Shown in pieces: positions 40,922-50,396 of a stretch of 64,000 bases of DNA. The DNA is taken from assembly GCF_019805165.1 (NCBI RefSeq), contig NZ_RWIJ01000001.1, positions 526,913 through 590,912 on the forward strand. Direction: 5' to 3'. Made by a program: the position numbers and the translations under genes. The notes below the pieces were generated by a model that saw only the letters and a program-made list of their open reading frames with translations, searched no databases and had not been told where the DNA came from. The stretch's first letter is position 1. Every line of letters starts with the position of its first letter. The DNA is from Azospirillum sp. 412522 (GTDB taxonomy: Bacteria > Pseudomonadota > Alphaproteobacteria > Azospirillales > Azospirillaceae).

Positions 40922-43909
40922 TCATTCCCGCCGCTTCACGATTTCGCGCTTGAAATCGTCGATGTTGCGGACGTGGATGAAATCGGCAGGCGATTCATCC
41001 ACTGCCAACGCCTTGAAATGCGCGCGGCCGCAGGCGATCTTGGCGGACTCCTTGTCGCGCAGGTCGTCCGTGAAGAGGCTACCTTTTGTCTCGACGACGA
41101 AGTACAGGCGCTCCTGCCCATCCTCCTCGATCAGAACCGCCCAGTCAGGGTTGTACGTACCAAGCGGCGTTGGAACCTTGAACCAGTTCGGGAGCTTTGC
41201 GTAGACCTTGACCGTCTCGTCCTTCTCGAGTTGTTCGGCAAAGACCCTCTCGACGCCGCTCGAATCGTAGATGACGTAATCGTAAACCGACTTGGTGACG
41301 GGCAGCATCGACTTGAGATACCCGACGAGCTCCCGTTCTTGGAACAATTCCTGAGCGTAGACATGGTCGTCGCCGAGACGGCGGTATCGGATGCCGTCCA
41401 CCAACGCCAGCCGCTTTGCTCGATTGATGGCTTCGGTAGCCAGTTCTATGAACTGTTGGGGATTGCGCGCGAAGTCACCCAGCCGTTCACTCTCCTGAAG
41501 GATGCGGACCAACGACCGGCGCGTGAGCTGAGTCCGGTCCTGAAGCTCCGTCAAGATATCGGGAAGCTCGATGTCCGTCTCGTCGATGGTCATGGAGGCC
41601 GAAACCGCCGTCTCGTTCGCCGTCACGCCGCCCCTTCCGATCGCAAGATCGGCGTTGCGGAAGGTTACGCGCGGGCGGGTGATCGGGGCCGAGTCCCGAA
41701 GGGCGCGAACGCAGTCGGCCACCAGACGTTCGTTGTCGAACTGCACGCGGTAGGTTGTCTTGTGCTTGATCCGATCCCAAAGCGCCTGAAATTTCGGGTC
41801 AGCGAGGACCTCCTTGCGCGCTCTCACGGGATGGTCGTCGTCGGCGTTCTTGACGTCCAGGCCGCCCGCCAGTTTGCGCAAGATCTCCTCGACCTGCGCC
41901 CGATGCGGAGCCGCCGCCGGGGGAAGATCGACCGTTCCTTCCTTCAGCGCGGTGCGCAGCGTGTCTTGCACCTTGCCCTTCGCATCGACGTAGCCGGTGG
42001 CGCGTAGATGCGCCCAGATCGCCTCGGACGAATCGACACCTAGGGGAGCAGTCCGTCCTGCTTCGTCCATTATGGGGATGGCCGCGAACTGGTGCCGCTC
42101 GACAACGCCGAATCGGATACCGGTGTCGGCTTCGATCTCGCGCTGGAGATTCTCGGCGAACTCGCGATATCCCTCGGTCGAAACGACGGTCAAGGTGTTG
42201 ATCTCGAAGCCGTGGACGCGCTCCCCCTCCTGATTCACGCAGAGCCGCAGGCCGCGCCCGATGGTCTGGCGACGCTCCCGTTCGGTCTGGATATCGCGGA
42301 GCGCACAGATCTGGAAAACGTTGGGATTGTCCCAACCTTCGCGCAGGGCGGAGTGGGAGAAAATGAACTTCAGCTTGGTGTCGAAGCTTAGGAGTTTTTC
42401 CTTCTCCTTCATGATCAGGTTGTAGGCGCGCTCCGCCGCGTCACGACCGGCTTGGTTGCCGTCCTCCGTATCAGTCCACCGCTTCCCTGTTTTATCGATG
42501 GAAAAGTAACCGTCGTGGACGTCGGCTGCCTCGGTCTCGAGGTCAACTTCCTTGAATAGGCTCTCGAAATCGGGGGATCGGGCGGCACGCCGGTACTCTT
42601 CCTCGAACATCAGCGCGTACTTGCCCTTTTGTCGGCCGCCGTCAGCGTCGTACCAGCGGTAATGCTCAACCTGATCGACGAAGAAGAGGCTGAGCACCTT
42701 GATGCCGAGCGGACGCAGCCGCTGCTCCTTGCGTAGGTGCGCCACGATGGTGCGGCGGATCATCAAACGCTTCAACGCATCGGCATCGACGTCGTTGATT
42801 GCCTGACCGGGGACCAGCCAATCCTCACCCCCTGGCCTACGGATCTCAACGCGCTCCTTCCCCTTGGTACACAGAATCTCGCCGACCCGATGGTGGGCGT
42901 AGATGTCTCGTCCCGTGGTCTGCTGGAGGTCGTCGCCGTCTTGAACCGTTACGGTTTGGCGGCGGACGTGTCCGTTCTGCAGCACGTCCAGTTCCACCGA
43001 CGCCGTGATGACGTTTCGCTTGTTGGCGGTCGAAACCAAGCGGATGTAGGGCTTGTTGTGCGCACCCTCGACCTCGGCTGCCGCCACTGCGATCTGCTTG
43101 ACCAGCTTACGTTCATAGGCGTCCACCGCGTCGAGGCGGAAAACCATGTGGTGCTTGTCGGCATGGGTCGCAGAATAGCGAAGAGTGCACAGCGGCTTCA
43201 TCTCTCCTAGCGCGCCTTTGCCGGCCCCCGACAATCCGCCGTCCACGCTCTGCGGCTCGTCCACGATCACGATCGGGCGCGTGGCCTTGATCAGATCAAT
43301 GGGCCGTTCGCCACCAGTGCCTTCCTGGTCCTTGTAGAGGTTGTTGACGTCCTTTTTGTTGATGGCGCCCACGGTCACGATCATGATTTGAATGTTGGGA
43401 CTGGTCGCGAAGTTCCGAACCTGCCCAAGCTTCGACGAATCGTAGAGAAAATATTCGACGTTCACGCCGGCGTAATGTGCGCGGAAATGCTCTTCTGTGA
43501 TCTGAAGTGTTTTGAATACACCTTCTTTAATGGCGATGGAAGGAACAACAATGACAAATTTTGTGAAGCCATAGTGCTTGTTCAATTCGAAAATGGTGCG
43601 AAGGTAAACATACGTTTTGCCTGTCCCAGTCTCCATTTCAACAGTGAAATCGCCCGATGCCAAGCTGTCAGAGGGGCGCAGCCCATTACGGACCTGGATG
43701 TCCCGCAGGTTTCTGAGCAACTCGTCATCCAATAATTGCAAGCGATTGCCAACGCCCAGACCAGTATCATCGGAGAAAGCCAGCGATCCTTGCGCTCCAC
43801 CGATCACCGTGAACTCGGTGCGCGCGACTTCCTGTCCTCGAAACAGATCCCGCACGGCCTCGATAGCAGCCGCCTGGTGGGGAAGATTGGCGTCAAAATG
43901 AAGCTTCAT
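40922..43909 (-). CDS. Type III restriction enzyme Res-like helicase-nuclease
   Basis: SF2 translocase with a C-terminal nuclease, the restriction subunit of type III R-M systems. The 995-residue protein has motif I METGTGKTYVYL near 95, motif II IVIVDEPQSVDGG near 216, motif III TLRYSATH, and motif VI QTIGRGLRLCVNQEGERVHG near 550. The PD-(D/E)XK-type nuclease near the C-terminus reads YNPDWAVLI then VVETKGS (about 921-941). It lies 71 bases after the mod gene and is the last gene of a four-gene minus-strand operon. The N-terminal quarter (about 43380-43760) is less GC-rich than the remainder. Confidence 0.9.
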   Translation of the reverse strand: MKLHFDANLPHQAAAIEAVRDLFRGQEVARTEFTVIGGAQGSLAFSDDTGLGVGNRLQLLDDELLRNLRDIQVRNGLRPSDSLASGDFTVEMETGTGKTYVYLRTIFELNKHYGFTKFVIVVPSIAIKEGVFKTLQITEEHFRAHYAGVNVEYFLYDSSKLGQVRNFATSPNIQIMIVTVGAINKKDVNNLYKDQEGTGGERPIDLIKATRPIVIVDEPQSVDGGLSGAGKGALGEMKPLCTLRYSATHADKHHMVFRLDAVDAYERKLVKQIAVAAAEVEGAHNKPYIRLVSTANKRNVITASVELDVLQNGHVRRQTVTVQDGDDLQQTTGRDIYAHHRVGEILCTKGKERVEIRRPGGEDWLVPGQAINDVDADALKRLMIRRTIVAHLRKEQRLRPLGIKVLSLFFVDQVEHYRWYDADGGRQKGKYALMFEEEYRRAARSPDFESLFKEVDLETEAADVHDGYFSIDKTGKRWTDTEDGNQAGRDAAERAYNLIMKEKEKLLSFDTKLKFIFSHSALREGWDNPNVFQICALRDIQTERERRQTIGRGLRLCVNQEGERVHGFEINTLTVVSTEGYREFAENLQREIEADTGIRFGVVERHQFAAIPIMDEAGRTAPLGVDSSEAIWAHLRATGYVDAKGKVQDTLRTALKEGTVDLPPAAAPHRAQVEEILRKLAGGLDVKNADDDHPVRARKEVLADPKFQALWDRIKHKTTYRVQFDNERLVADCVRALRDSAPITRPRVTFRNADLAIGRGGVTANETAVSASMTIDETDIELPDILTELQDRTQLTRRSLVRILQESERLGDFARNPQQFIELATEAINRAKRLALVDGIRYRRLGDDHVYAQELFQERELVGYLKSMLPVTKSVYDYVIYDSSGVERVFAEQLEKDETVKVYAKLPNWFKVPTPLGTYNPDWAVLIEEDGQERLYFVVETKGSLFTDDLRDKESAKIACGRAHFKALAVDESPADFIHVRNIDDFKREIVKRRE

Positions 43910-43980
43910 GATCCGGATACCGAGGGAGGAAATAAGGAAAGGATGGAGACCATTTCACGAAGCCCGCATCGAGCGAATCC

Positions 43981-45891
43981 TTATATACTGCGGACGTTAT
44001 CTAGACCGTGTTGCTGAAGGATGGCGAGGAGGTTGGTCTTGGCGACGTCATCGGCGAAAGCGCTGTCACGGAACACGATCTGCGTTCCACCCGCCGGAGC
44101 CAACTCCGCCTGCCATGCGACAATGCCTAGCGCCAACGGCTCCACGATCTCCGCCGGAATGATGGTGGACATGCAGACCATGAGCGCGCCAAAGCCGACG
44201 CTGTGGACTGCATGCCCTGTGACGACGCGCGTTTCCGTAGGCACGGTCAATTCCAGGCCGAGCTTCAGCAACAACTCAAATAGAATGTCTTGTTCGGTTC
44301 GGTCGGTCTTCAGGTGATCAATGGCCACTTCCAGAGACTGCGCAAGATCGGCGCGATCCGGTTCCCAAGCACGAATGTTGCTGGTCGCAAGCTTAAAAAC
44401 ACGGAAACCCATATCCCCCGTGAACATTGGAGTCTCCCTTTTTATCTTGGTAGCCGCGCGACAAAGTCTGTCTTTGCTCAATTCAGCGATATTCCTTTTT
44501 TTCCCAATTTTATCACAATAATCAATAGCGCCTTTTTGTTCTTTGTTTGCAGCATCCAATGGTTCAGGCAGCTGAACAAGTATGAATCGGCGATTTCCAC
44601 CATCCGCCGCGTTGCGCGACATAACAGCATGCCCAGTCGTTCCCGATCCAGCAAAAAAGTCTAGAATCAGTGCGTCTTTCTCGCTTGCGCCAATCTCTAT
44701 TATTCTAGATATTAAAGAAGTGGGCTTCGGAAAGCTAAATGGTGACTCCGCAACATTCAGCAAAGATTTAATTTCTCGGCTGGCCGTATCGTTGCTGCCG
44801 ACTTCCTTATGAGTCCAGAGCGATTTGGCTTTGACACCATCATTAAGTTCCTTGAGAAAACGTTTAAGATTCGGCTGGCTATCACCAGATTTGCCGAACC
44901 ATACCCGGTTATCATCTATGAGTTTGAGCAGATCAGACTCGACAAAGCGCCAGTGAGAGTTTGGCGGAGGCCGGAATTCAAGACCAGTTTTTCCAACGAT
45001 TACATACCGTCCGTTTTTGCGCTCGCCATCTGCATATAGAGGGATTGGTTTCCATGGCCCCCGAGGATCATTGTCCGGATTGGAGTACCTTGCGTCCATT
45101 TCTTCGGTTCGCGGCAAAAGTCCCAATGCAGCCCGCTCGCCGCCTCTATTTAGGGCGACAATAATATAGTCGTGGCTAGTTGAAATAAGGCTGGCGTCAT
45201 TTTTTGTTGTATACATTTTCTCCCAGACAATTTGAGCAACAAAACTCTCCTCCCCAAATATTTCGTCAATCAAAGACCGCAGTCGTGCCACTTCATTGTC
45301 ATCGCACGAAACAAAAATCACCCCATCAGGCTTCAGAAGGCTTTTGGCCAACTTCAGCCGGGGGTATATCATATTTAGCCAATCTGTGTGAAAGCGCCCA
45401 GACGCGTCAGTGTTTGACGTTAATTTTCGCCCCCCTTCAACTTGCTCAGTTATCTCAAGATAATTTTGAATATTGTCGCGGAAATTATCTGGGTAAATGA
45501 AGTCCTTTCCTGTATTGTACGGCGGATCAATGTAGATCAATTTCACCTTGCCCGCATAGCTTTTCTGAAGAAGTTTTAGCACCTCGAGGTTGTCTCCCTC
45601 GATCATTAGGTTTTTCGTGCTATCCCAGTCAACGCTCTCTTCCGGACAGGGCCGCAGTGTGCCTGTGGAAGGCGTGAGCGCCAGTTGCCGTGCCTGGCGC
45701 TTGCCGCGCCAGGAAAGGCCGTACTTCTCCTCCCGCTCGTCGACCGTGCCACCCAGTAACTGCTTCAGCACGTCGAAATCTACCTTGCCTTCGGTGAAGG
45801 CATCGGGAAACAGCGCCTTCAGCGCCGTGACGTTCTCGTTGATGAGATCGGCGGATTTGGTCTGGGGATCGTCGAAGGTCAGCTTCTGCAC
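43981..45891 (-). CDS. Type III Mod-like adenine DNA methyltransferase
   Basis: Beta-class N6-adenine methyltransferase, the modification and recognition subunit of type III R-M. The 636-residue protein begins with a Mod-type N-terminus (DLINENVTALKALFPDAFTE). It has the catalytic motif IYIDPPYNTGKDF near 120 and the SAM motif ILDFFAGSGTTGHAVM near 408, the beta-class order. The region between them, the target recognition domain, is AT-rich and full of rare-looking codons compared with the flanks (22 G/C of 60 at 45181-45240). The start is uncertain: a GTG at 45891 gives the family N-terminus and no ATG fits, but the ribosome binding site is weak. Confidence 0.88.
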   Translation of the reverse strand: MQKLTFDDPQTKSADLINENVTALKALFPDAFTEGKVDFDVLKQLLGGTVDEREEKYGLSWRGKRQARQLALTPSTGTLRPCPEESVDWDSTKNLMIEGDNLEVLKLLQKSYAGKVKLIYIDPPYNTGKDFIYPDNFRDNIQNYLEITEQVEGGRKLTSNTDASGRFHTDWLNMIYPRLKLAKSLLKPDGVIFVSCDDNEVARLRSLIDEIFGEESFVAQIVWEKMYTTKNDASLISTSHDYIIVALNRGGERAALGLLPRTEEMDARYSNPDNDPRGPWKPIPLYADGERKNGRYVIVGKTGLEFRPPPNSHWRFVESDLLKLIDDNRVWFGKSGDSQPNLKRFLKELNDGVKAKSLWTHKEVGSNDTASREIKSLLNVAESPFSFPKPTSLISRIIEIGASEKDALILDFFAGSGTTGHAVMSRNAADGGNRRFILVQLPEPLDAANKEQKGAIDYCDKIGKKRNIAELSKDRLCRAATKIKRETPMFTGDMGFRVFKLATSNIRAWEPDRADLAQSLEVAIDHLKTDRTEQDILFELLLKLGLELTVPTETRVVTGHAVHSVGFGALMVCMSTIIPAEIVEPLALGIVAWQAELAPAGGTQIVFRDSAFADDVAKTNLLAILQQHGLDNVRSI

Positions 45892-45958
45892 GGCTGGTCG
45901 TCCAATGAAAGAGGGCTGGAAATGGAGAACGAAGGCGGGCGTGACACAACAGCGCTGG

Positions 45959-46714
45959 TCAGAGATCGGCAGCGAGCGCGGCGAGGTCGGTTTCCAGGCG
46001 GCGGATCGCGATGTTGATCTCCACTCGACGGCCGAGCTGCCGCTCTTTGGTAGCGCGGGCGCGCAAGCTTTGCAACTCGCGCAAAATGCCATCACGCGCG
46101 ATAAGCGCGGCCCGGCGGCGTTCCGCCTGCTCCACGCTGTCGAACACCCGGAACGCGCCGCTGAGGCGCGCGGCCGCCAGCGCCGCGATCCGGTCGATCC
46201 ATCCCTGGTACAAGGCGCGTAGATCACGGCTGGGCTGCACAGACAGGGGGAGAGACGCAAGAAAGGCGGCCTCCACCGAATCAGGGGCGTCGGGCCGGAA
46301 GGCGGTAGTGGTGGTGACCTCTTCTGTCACCGTTTTTCCCGTTTCACCTTGAGACCATCGAATGGGCGCCGTGGACACGGTCACGCGCTCTTCCTGAAGC
46401 GTCGCCAGCAGTACGGGATAGGGAATGGCGCGATGGATCAACTCGATCAGCCGAGGAGCTTTCACCTCCGGGCGCAGCGTCGCCGTGAGGACGGCGATCT
46501 CCAGATATTCGCGGTCGGAGTCGCGGTAATCGGGAACGCCGATGGTGACGGGCTTCAACGCGGCGACCCACACCACATCATCGACACCGTTCTGAATCAG
46601 TCGCTTGTCCGCCGCCGTCGGTGCGCGGGACAGCAGTTCCTTCTTCGCCACCCGAAGGTCCAACCGAGCGCCGTCCGGCAGTTCAAGCGCGTCAATGACG
46701 CGGGATAGGGTCAT
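45959..46714 (-). CDS. DUF4391 domain protein
   Basis: Function unknown. The 251-residue protein matches the DUF4391 pattern as I know it: N-terminal LELPDGARLDLRVAKKELL, a central ADKRLIQNGVDDVVWVAALK, EIAVLTATLR and a C-terminal helical part ending in a coiled coil (REL...RRVEINIAIRRLETDLA). DUF4391 genes are often found beside a helicase and a DNA methyltransferase, as here. It overlaps the helicase stop codon as ATGA and precedes mod by 67 bases, so it is an integral member of the operon. A role in regulating or coupling the helicase and Mod is an inference. Confidence 0.8.
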   Translation of the reverse strand: MTLSRVIDALELPDGARLDLRVAKKELLSRAPTAADKRLIQNGVDDVVWVAALKPVTIGVPDYRDSDREYLEIAVLTATLRPEVKAPRLIELIHRAIPYPVLLATLQEERVTVSTAPIRWSQGETGKTVTEEVTTTTAFRPDAPDSVEAAFLASLPLSVQPSRDLRALYQGWIDRIAALAAARLSGAFRVFDSVEQAERRRAALIARDGILRELQSLRARATKERQLGRRVEINIAIRRLETDLAALAADL

Positions 46715-49700
46715 CCGGCGGCTTCCTCCGCCCGACCGTCCGACACGCCGTCCGGCAGGATGACGAGGAAGGCGACGACCTCGAAATCATTGATGCCCTG
46801 GAACTCCCCCTTCCGGCCGTGGGTTCCGCCCGGGCTGAACAGGCTGGCAGCGGCCCGTTCCTCACCCTTGCCGATGATGGACGAGACAGCCTTGGCGAGA
46901 AGGCCCGTCGCCATCGTCATATCGCGTCCGTCGCGGGTCAGGGCATCGAAGCGATGACACGCATCGGCCTCGAGCACATCATGTCCGATACAGAGCGTCC
47001 GCATTCGATCCAGGATGGCCTTGGCCTGGGTGAAGGGAAGCAGAACCGCGCCGTCGACGCCGACATGCACCAGATAATGGGGAGCCAGCGGGTAGCCTGG
47101 CTCGGCCACTGTCTGCGCCGCGTCCCCGGCGGCGCGAAGGCAGAAGACGATGCCAGGCGGAATGGCCGCATCTCCGACACCGCGCGCCGTGGTCACGGCG
47201 AAGCCGCCCAAAGGGGTGCCGGTCAGACGATCGGGATCGGCCTTCAGTGCCGCAGCCAGCTCAATGCGGAAGTCGGTCAAGGTCAGGTCGGTGATGGAAA
47301 TGCCGTTGGACAGATCCTCGAGATCGATTACCGTTTCCTGAAGTTTCTGAAGCTGCTTGCGGCGGTACTCCAGATCGTTCATCCGGTTCCCGGCAGGGTC
47401 GATCAGATTCTCCTCGCCGGTCGCCGAGATATCGAGAAGGGCCATGCGTCCACTAACCCGCTGTTCCAGGTTGATGTACTCGTTCAACTCCATGTTCGGC
47501 CAGAAATTGACCAACTGGATGGTGCGGTTGGGCGATCCGATGCGATCGATGCGCCCGAACCGCTGGATGATCCGCACCGGGTTCCAGTGGATGTCGTAGT
47601 TGACGAGATAATCGCAGTCCTGGAGGTTCTGGCCTTCGGAAATGCAGTCGGTGGCGATCAGCAGGTCGAGTTCGCCTTCCGCCGCGGCCTCGGCGGGCCG
47701 TCCCTTGGATCGGGGGGCGAAGGCGGTCAGAATGGTCCCCAGATCGGTACGCAGCCCCGGCAGTGTCGTCCGGTTGGCGCCGGCACCCGTGACCTTGGCC
47801 GTGTGTAGCCCGAGGTCGTCGCGCGCCCAACCGGACAACTCGCTGTACAGGTAATCGGCAGTATCGGCGAAGGCGGTGAAAACGATGATCTTCCGGTTCC
47901 CCGGATTGATCGGATTCGCCACCTTATCGGCAATCAGGCGGCGCAGTTGGGCAATCTTGTCGTCACGGTCGGGGCCGATGTGCTCGGCCCCGTGCAGGAG
48001 CGAGGCAAGCCGCTCCTGGTCTTCCGCCAGATCCTGACGCCAGCGGCGGCGATCCACGTCCTGAAGGAGAACCTTGACCTTACGACCGATCAGCAGCGCC
48101 TCGAACTCCGGGTCATCGATCTCGACCTCCTCGATGGGAAGCTCTTCGATCGGGTCGAGGTGGCGGTCGATCTTGTCGATCAACGACGTCACGTCAGCCA
48201 GCAACCGCTGCAACGTCAGCCGGAAGGACGAGACAGAGCTTTCCATGCGCTTCAGGATGTTCACCCGCATCAGGTGAACCAAGCTTTCCTCTCGGTCAGC
48301 CTGCTTGAAGATGCTTTTTCCTTCGCGGACCTCGGTGCTGTATTTCTCGTCGTAGGCTGCCTTCTTATGCTCCAGAACGTAACTCAACGGTGTGTAGGCG
48401 CCGAGAGTCAGGCGACGGATCTCATCATTGATGTCGCGGATTGGCGGAAAGGTATCCCCGACGCCGGCTTGTGCCTGGGCGTCGATGTCGGCCTTGATGT
48501 TGATCGGCGGGAGCCGTTCGGGGAAGCGACCGGTTTCCGTGGTTCCGTAATATTTTTCAATGTGCTTGCGTGATCGTGCGATGGTCAGCAGGTCAAGGAG
48601 CTTGAAGTAGTCGAAGCCCAGCATGTCGAGCAGGACAGCGGGGCGTCGCTGACTCTCGTCCATCTTGAGCCAAAGATTGAACTGCATCTGGGCTTGCCGA
48701 GTCGTCGCCTCGACGCTGGGAAGGCCATGATGGAACAGAGCGGAATCGTTCCCTTCCGTAATGAAGGCGATCTGGTTCTTCAGGTCGGCCAAGCGATTAT
48801 TCACCGGCGTCGCCGACAACATCAGGACCTTCGTCTTCACCCCCGCTTGGATGATCCGGTTCATCAGGCGGTCGTACCGTGTGTCGCGCCCGCGGTGAGC
48901 CGCCTTGTTGCGGAAGTTGTGTGATTCGTCGATGACCACGAGGTCGTAATTGCCCCATTTCACGTTCGACAGATTGATGTCGCCGGACATGCCGCCGTCG
49001 CGTGACAGGTCGGAATGGTTCAAGACGTCGTAGTGGAATCGATCGGCGGCCAGGACGTTCCGGCTGTCGTTCGATTTGTAAACGGTCCAGTTGTCGCGTA
49101 GCCTCTTTGGGCAGAGCACAAGAACGCGATCGTTACGCAATTCATAGTACTTGATGACGGCCAGCGCTTCGAAGGTTTTTCCCAGGCCCACGCTGTCGGC
49201 GATAATGCAACCATGAAGCCGCTCAAGCTTGTCGATGGCCCCGACGACGCCGTCGCGCTGGAAACGGAACAGCTTCTTCCAAACCACCGTATCGCGAATA
49301 CCAGTGGCGGATCGAACAATCCGCTCCTCGTCAAGTTCTTCGCCCAGATCCTTGAACAGATGAAAGAGGGTCAGGGCATAGACATGCGACGGTGTCTTGT
49401 GGGCAGCGAGCGCATCCAGTCGATGCAGGAGTTCGTTTTTAGTCGTTTCTGCGGTGGGCAGGCTACTCCAGAGGGTCGCGAACCATTCGTCGAAGGCCTT
49501 CCACTCCTCGTGCGCTTCCGAAGAAAGGGTCATGCCGAAGCGAGCGCCCGGTGTCACGCCCAGCCCCTCGGTTGTCAACGGGCAGTTTCCATGAATCGCC
49601 CGTCGCGTTCCCGATTCTGGATGGTCCGAGATAAGGGCGGATTGGGGAAGCGGAAGTGCGCTAAAGCGAACTTCAACCTTCTTCCGAACCCATTCGGCGC

Positions 49701-49956
49701 AACGCCGCGCGAGCCAGCGGCTCAGCAGTCGGTTTCGGAAGGGGCGATCGCCGTCTGATCCGAGAAGGTCTCCGCGTAGCCCTTCGGTGGCCAGTGCGAT
49801 GCGGCATTTCTCGACCTTCGCGAGAGATTCTTGGAGCTCTGCGAATGCGAAGAGAGAAAAAGCAGATGACGCGATATCCAGCCGCGTTCCGGCTTCGAGG
49901 CAGGATCGCAGCTCATCGATGACACGGTCAGCGCCGACATTCTTGATCAATCTCAT
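46711..49956 (-). CDS. SNF2-type helicase with a PLD-like N-terminus
   Basis: Large SF2 translocase, first gene of the four-gene operon. The 1081-residue protein starts with a region like the helicase-associated phospholipase D fold (IKNVGADRVIDELRSCLEAG, then TRLDIASSAFSLFAFAEL), but I see no clear HxK catalytic pair in it. The motor has motif I DSVGLGKTFEALAVI near 257, motif II VVIDESHNFRNKAA near 343, motif III MLSATPVNNRLADL, and motifs V-VI CISEGQNLQDCDYLV and QRFGRIDRIGSPN near 800. The C-terminal 250 residues are unassigned. Similar helicases occur in DISARM-like and other defence loci. Confidence 0.87.
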   Translation of the reverse strand: MRLIKNVGADRVIDELRSCLEAGTRLDIASSAFSLFAFAELQESLAKVEKCRIALATEGLRGDLLGSDGDRPFRNRLLSRWLARRCAEWVRKKVEVRFSALPLPQSALISDHPESGTRRAIHGNCPLTTEGLGVTPGARFGMTLSSEAHEEWKAFDEWFATLWSSLPTAETTKNELLHRLDALAAHKTPSHVYALTLFHLFKDLGEELDEERIVRSATGIRDTVVWKKLFRFQRDGVVGAIDKLERLHGCIIADSVGLGKTFEALAVIKYYELRNDRVLVLCPKRLRDNWTVYKSNDSRNVLAADRFHYDVLNHSDLSRDGGMSGDINLSNVKWGNYDLVVIDESHNFRNKAAHRGRDTRYDRLMNRIIQAGVKTKVLMLSATPVNNRLADLKNQIAFITEGNDSALFHHGLPSVEATTRQAQMQFNLWLKMDESQRRPAVLLDMLGFDYFKLLDLLTIARSRKHIEKYYGTTETGRFPERLPPINIKADIDAQAQAGVGDTFPPIRDINDEIRRLTLGAYTPLSYVLEHKKAAYDEKYSTEVREGKSIFKQADREESLVHLMRVNILKRMESSVSSFRLTLQRLLADVTSLIDKIDRHLDPIEELPIEEVEIDDPEFEALLIGRKVKVLLQDVDRRRWRQDLAEDQERLASLLHGAEHIGPDRDDKIAQLRRLIADKVANPINPGNRKIIVFTAFADTADYLYSELSGWARDDLGLHTAKVTGAGANRTTLPGLRTDLGTILTAFAPRSKGRPAEAAAEGELDLLIATDCISEGQNLQDCDYLVNYDIHWNPVRIIQRFGRIDRIGSPNRTIQLVNFWPNMELNEYINLEQRVSGRMALLDISATGEENLIDPAGNRMNDLEYRRKQLQKLQETVIDLEDLSNGISITDLTLTDFRIELAAALKADPDRLTGTPLGGFAVTTARGVGDAAIPPGIVFCLRAAGDAAQTVAEPGYPLAPHYLVHVGVDGAVLLPFTQAKAILDRMRTLCIGHDVLEADACHRFDALTRDGRDMTMATGLLAKAVSSIIGKGEERAAASLFSPGGTHGRKGEFQGINDFEVVAFLVILPDGVSDGRAEEAAG

Positions 49957-50396
49957 GACCGTTTTCGTCCCACGTCCCAGCGACGCCCGTCAAGCGGCGC
50001 GCTCACCGCGCCTGCCACATGACTCCTTTTACCGATACCGCTCGCTGGAAACGCACGAGATTCGCACACTGAGACTGCCGCCTATTGGAAGGAATATGTA
50101 GCCCCGCTGGTGTTCAGCGTGACCGAAGACTGACTGGAGACCGGGCTGCCGCTCTGGCGGAATATAGGCTCGTAGAACTTTTAGGTGAGGAAGGTTACCA
50201 GCTACTGTGGCTGGGCTGTCCGCCGTCGGGGGAGGCGTGTTGGCAGAAGCCAAGGACCTTGAGGCTGAAGTGTCCCTACTGGCCGACGTAGAGTTCTGCG
50301 GGATCAAGGATCGGTCGCGTCCCGAAATGCGTGTATGATACGCTTTGGCTTCGCGCCAGAGAAACATCCAGCACGATCTTTCAAGCCAGGACAGCG
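49957..50396. other. Divergent promoter region between the type III-like operon and the giant helicase gene
   Basis: About 440 bases separate two divergent defence transcripts. No gene is supported; a short open frame from 50085 lacks a ribosome binding site. A TATGAT near 50334 could be a -10 element for the plus-strand gene, with no clear -35. No strong inverted repeat for a regulator was seen. Confidence 0.4.

Noticed and set aside
50085..50291. 68-codon plus-strand frame in the divergent promoter region
   Set aside because: It begins with a TTG without a ribosome binding site and has no recognisable product.
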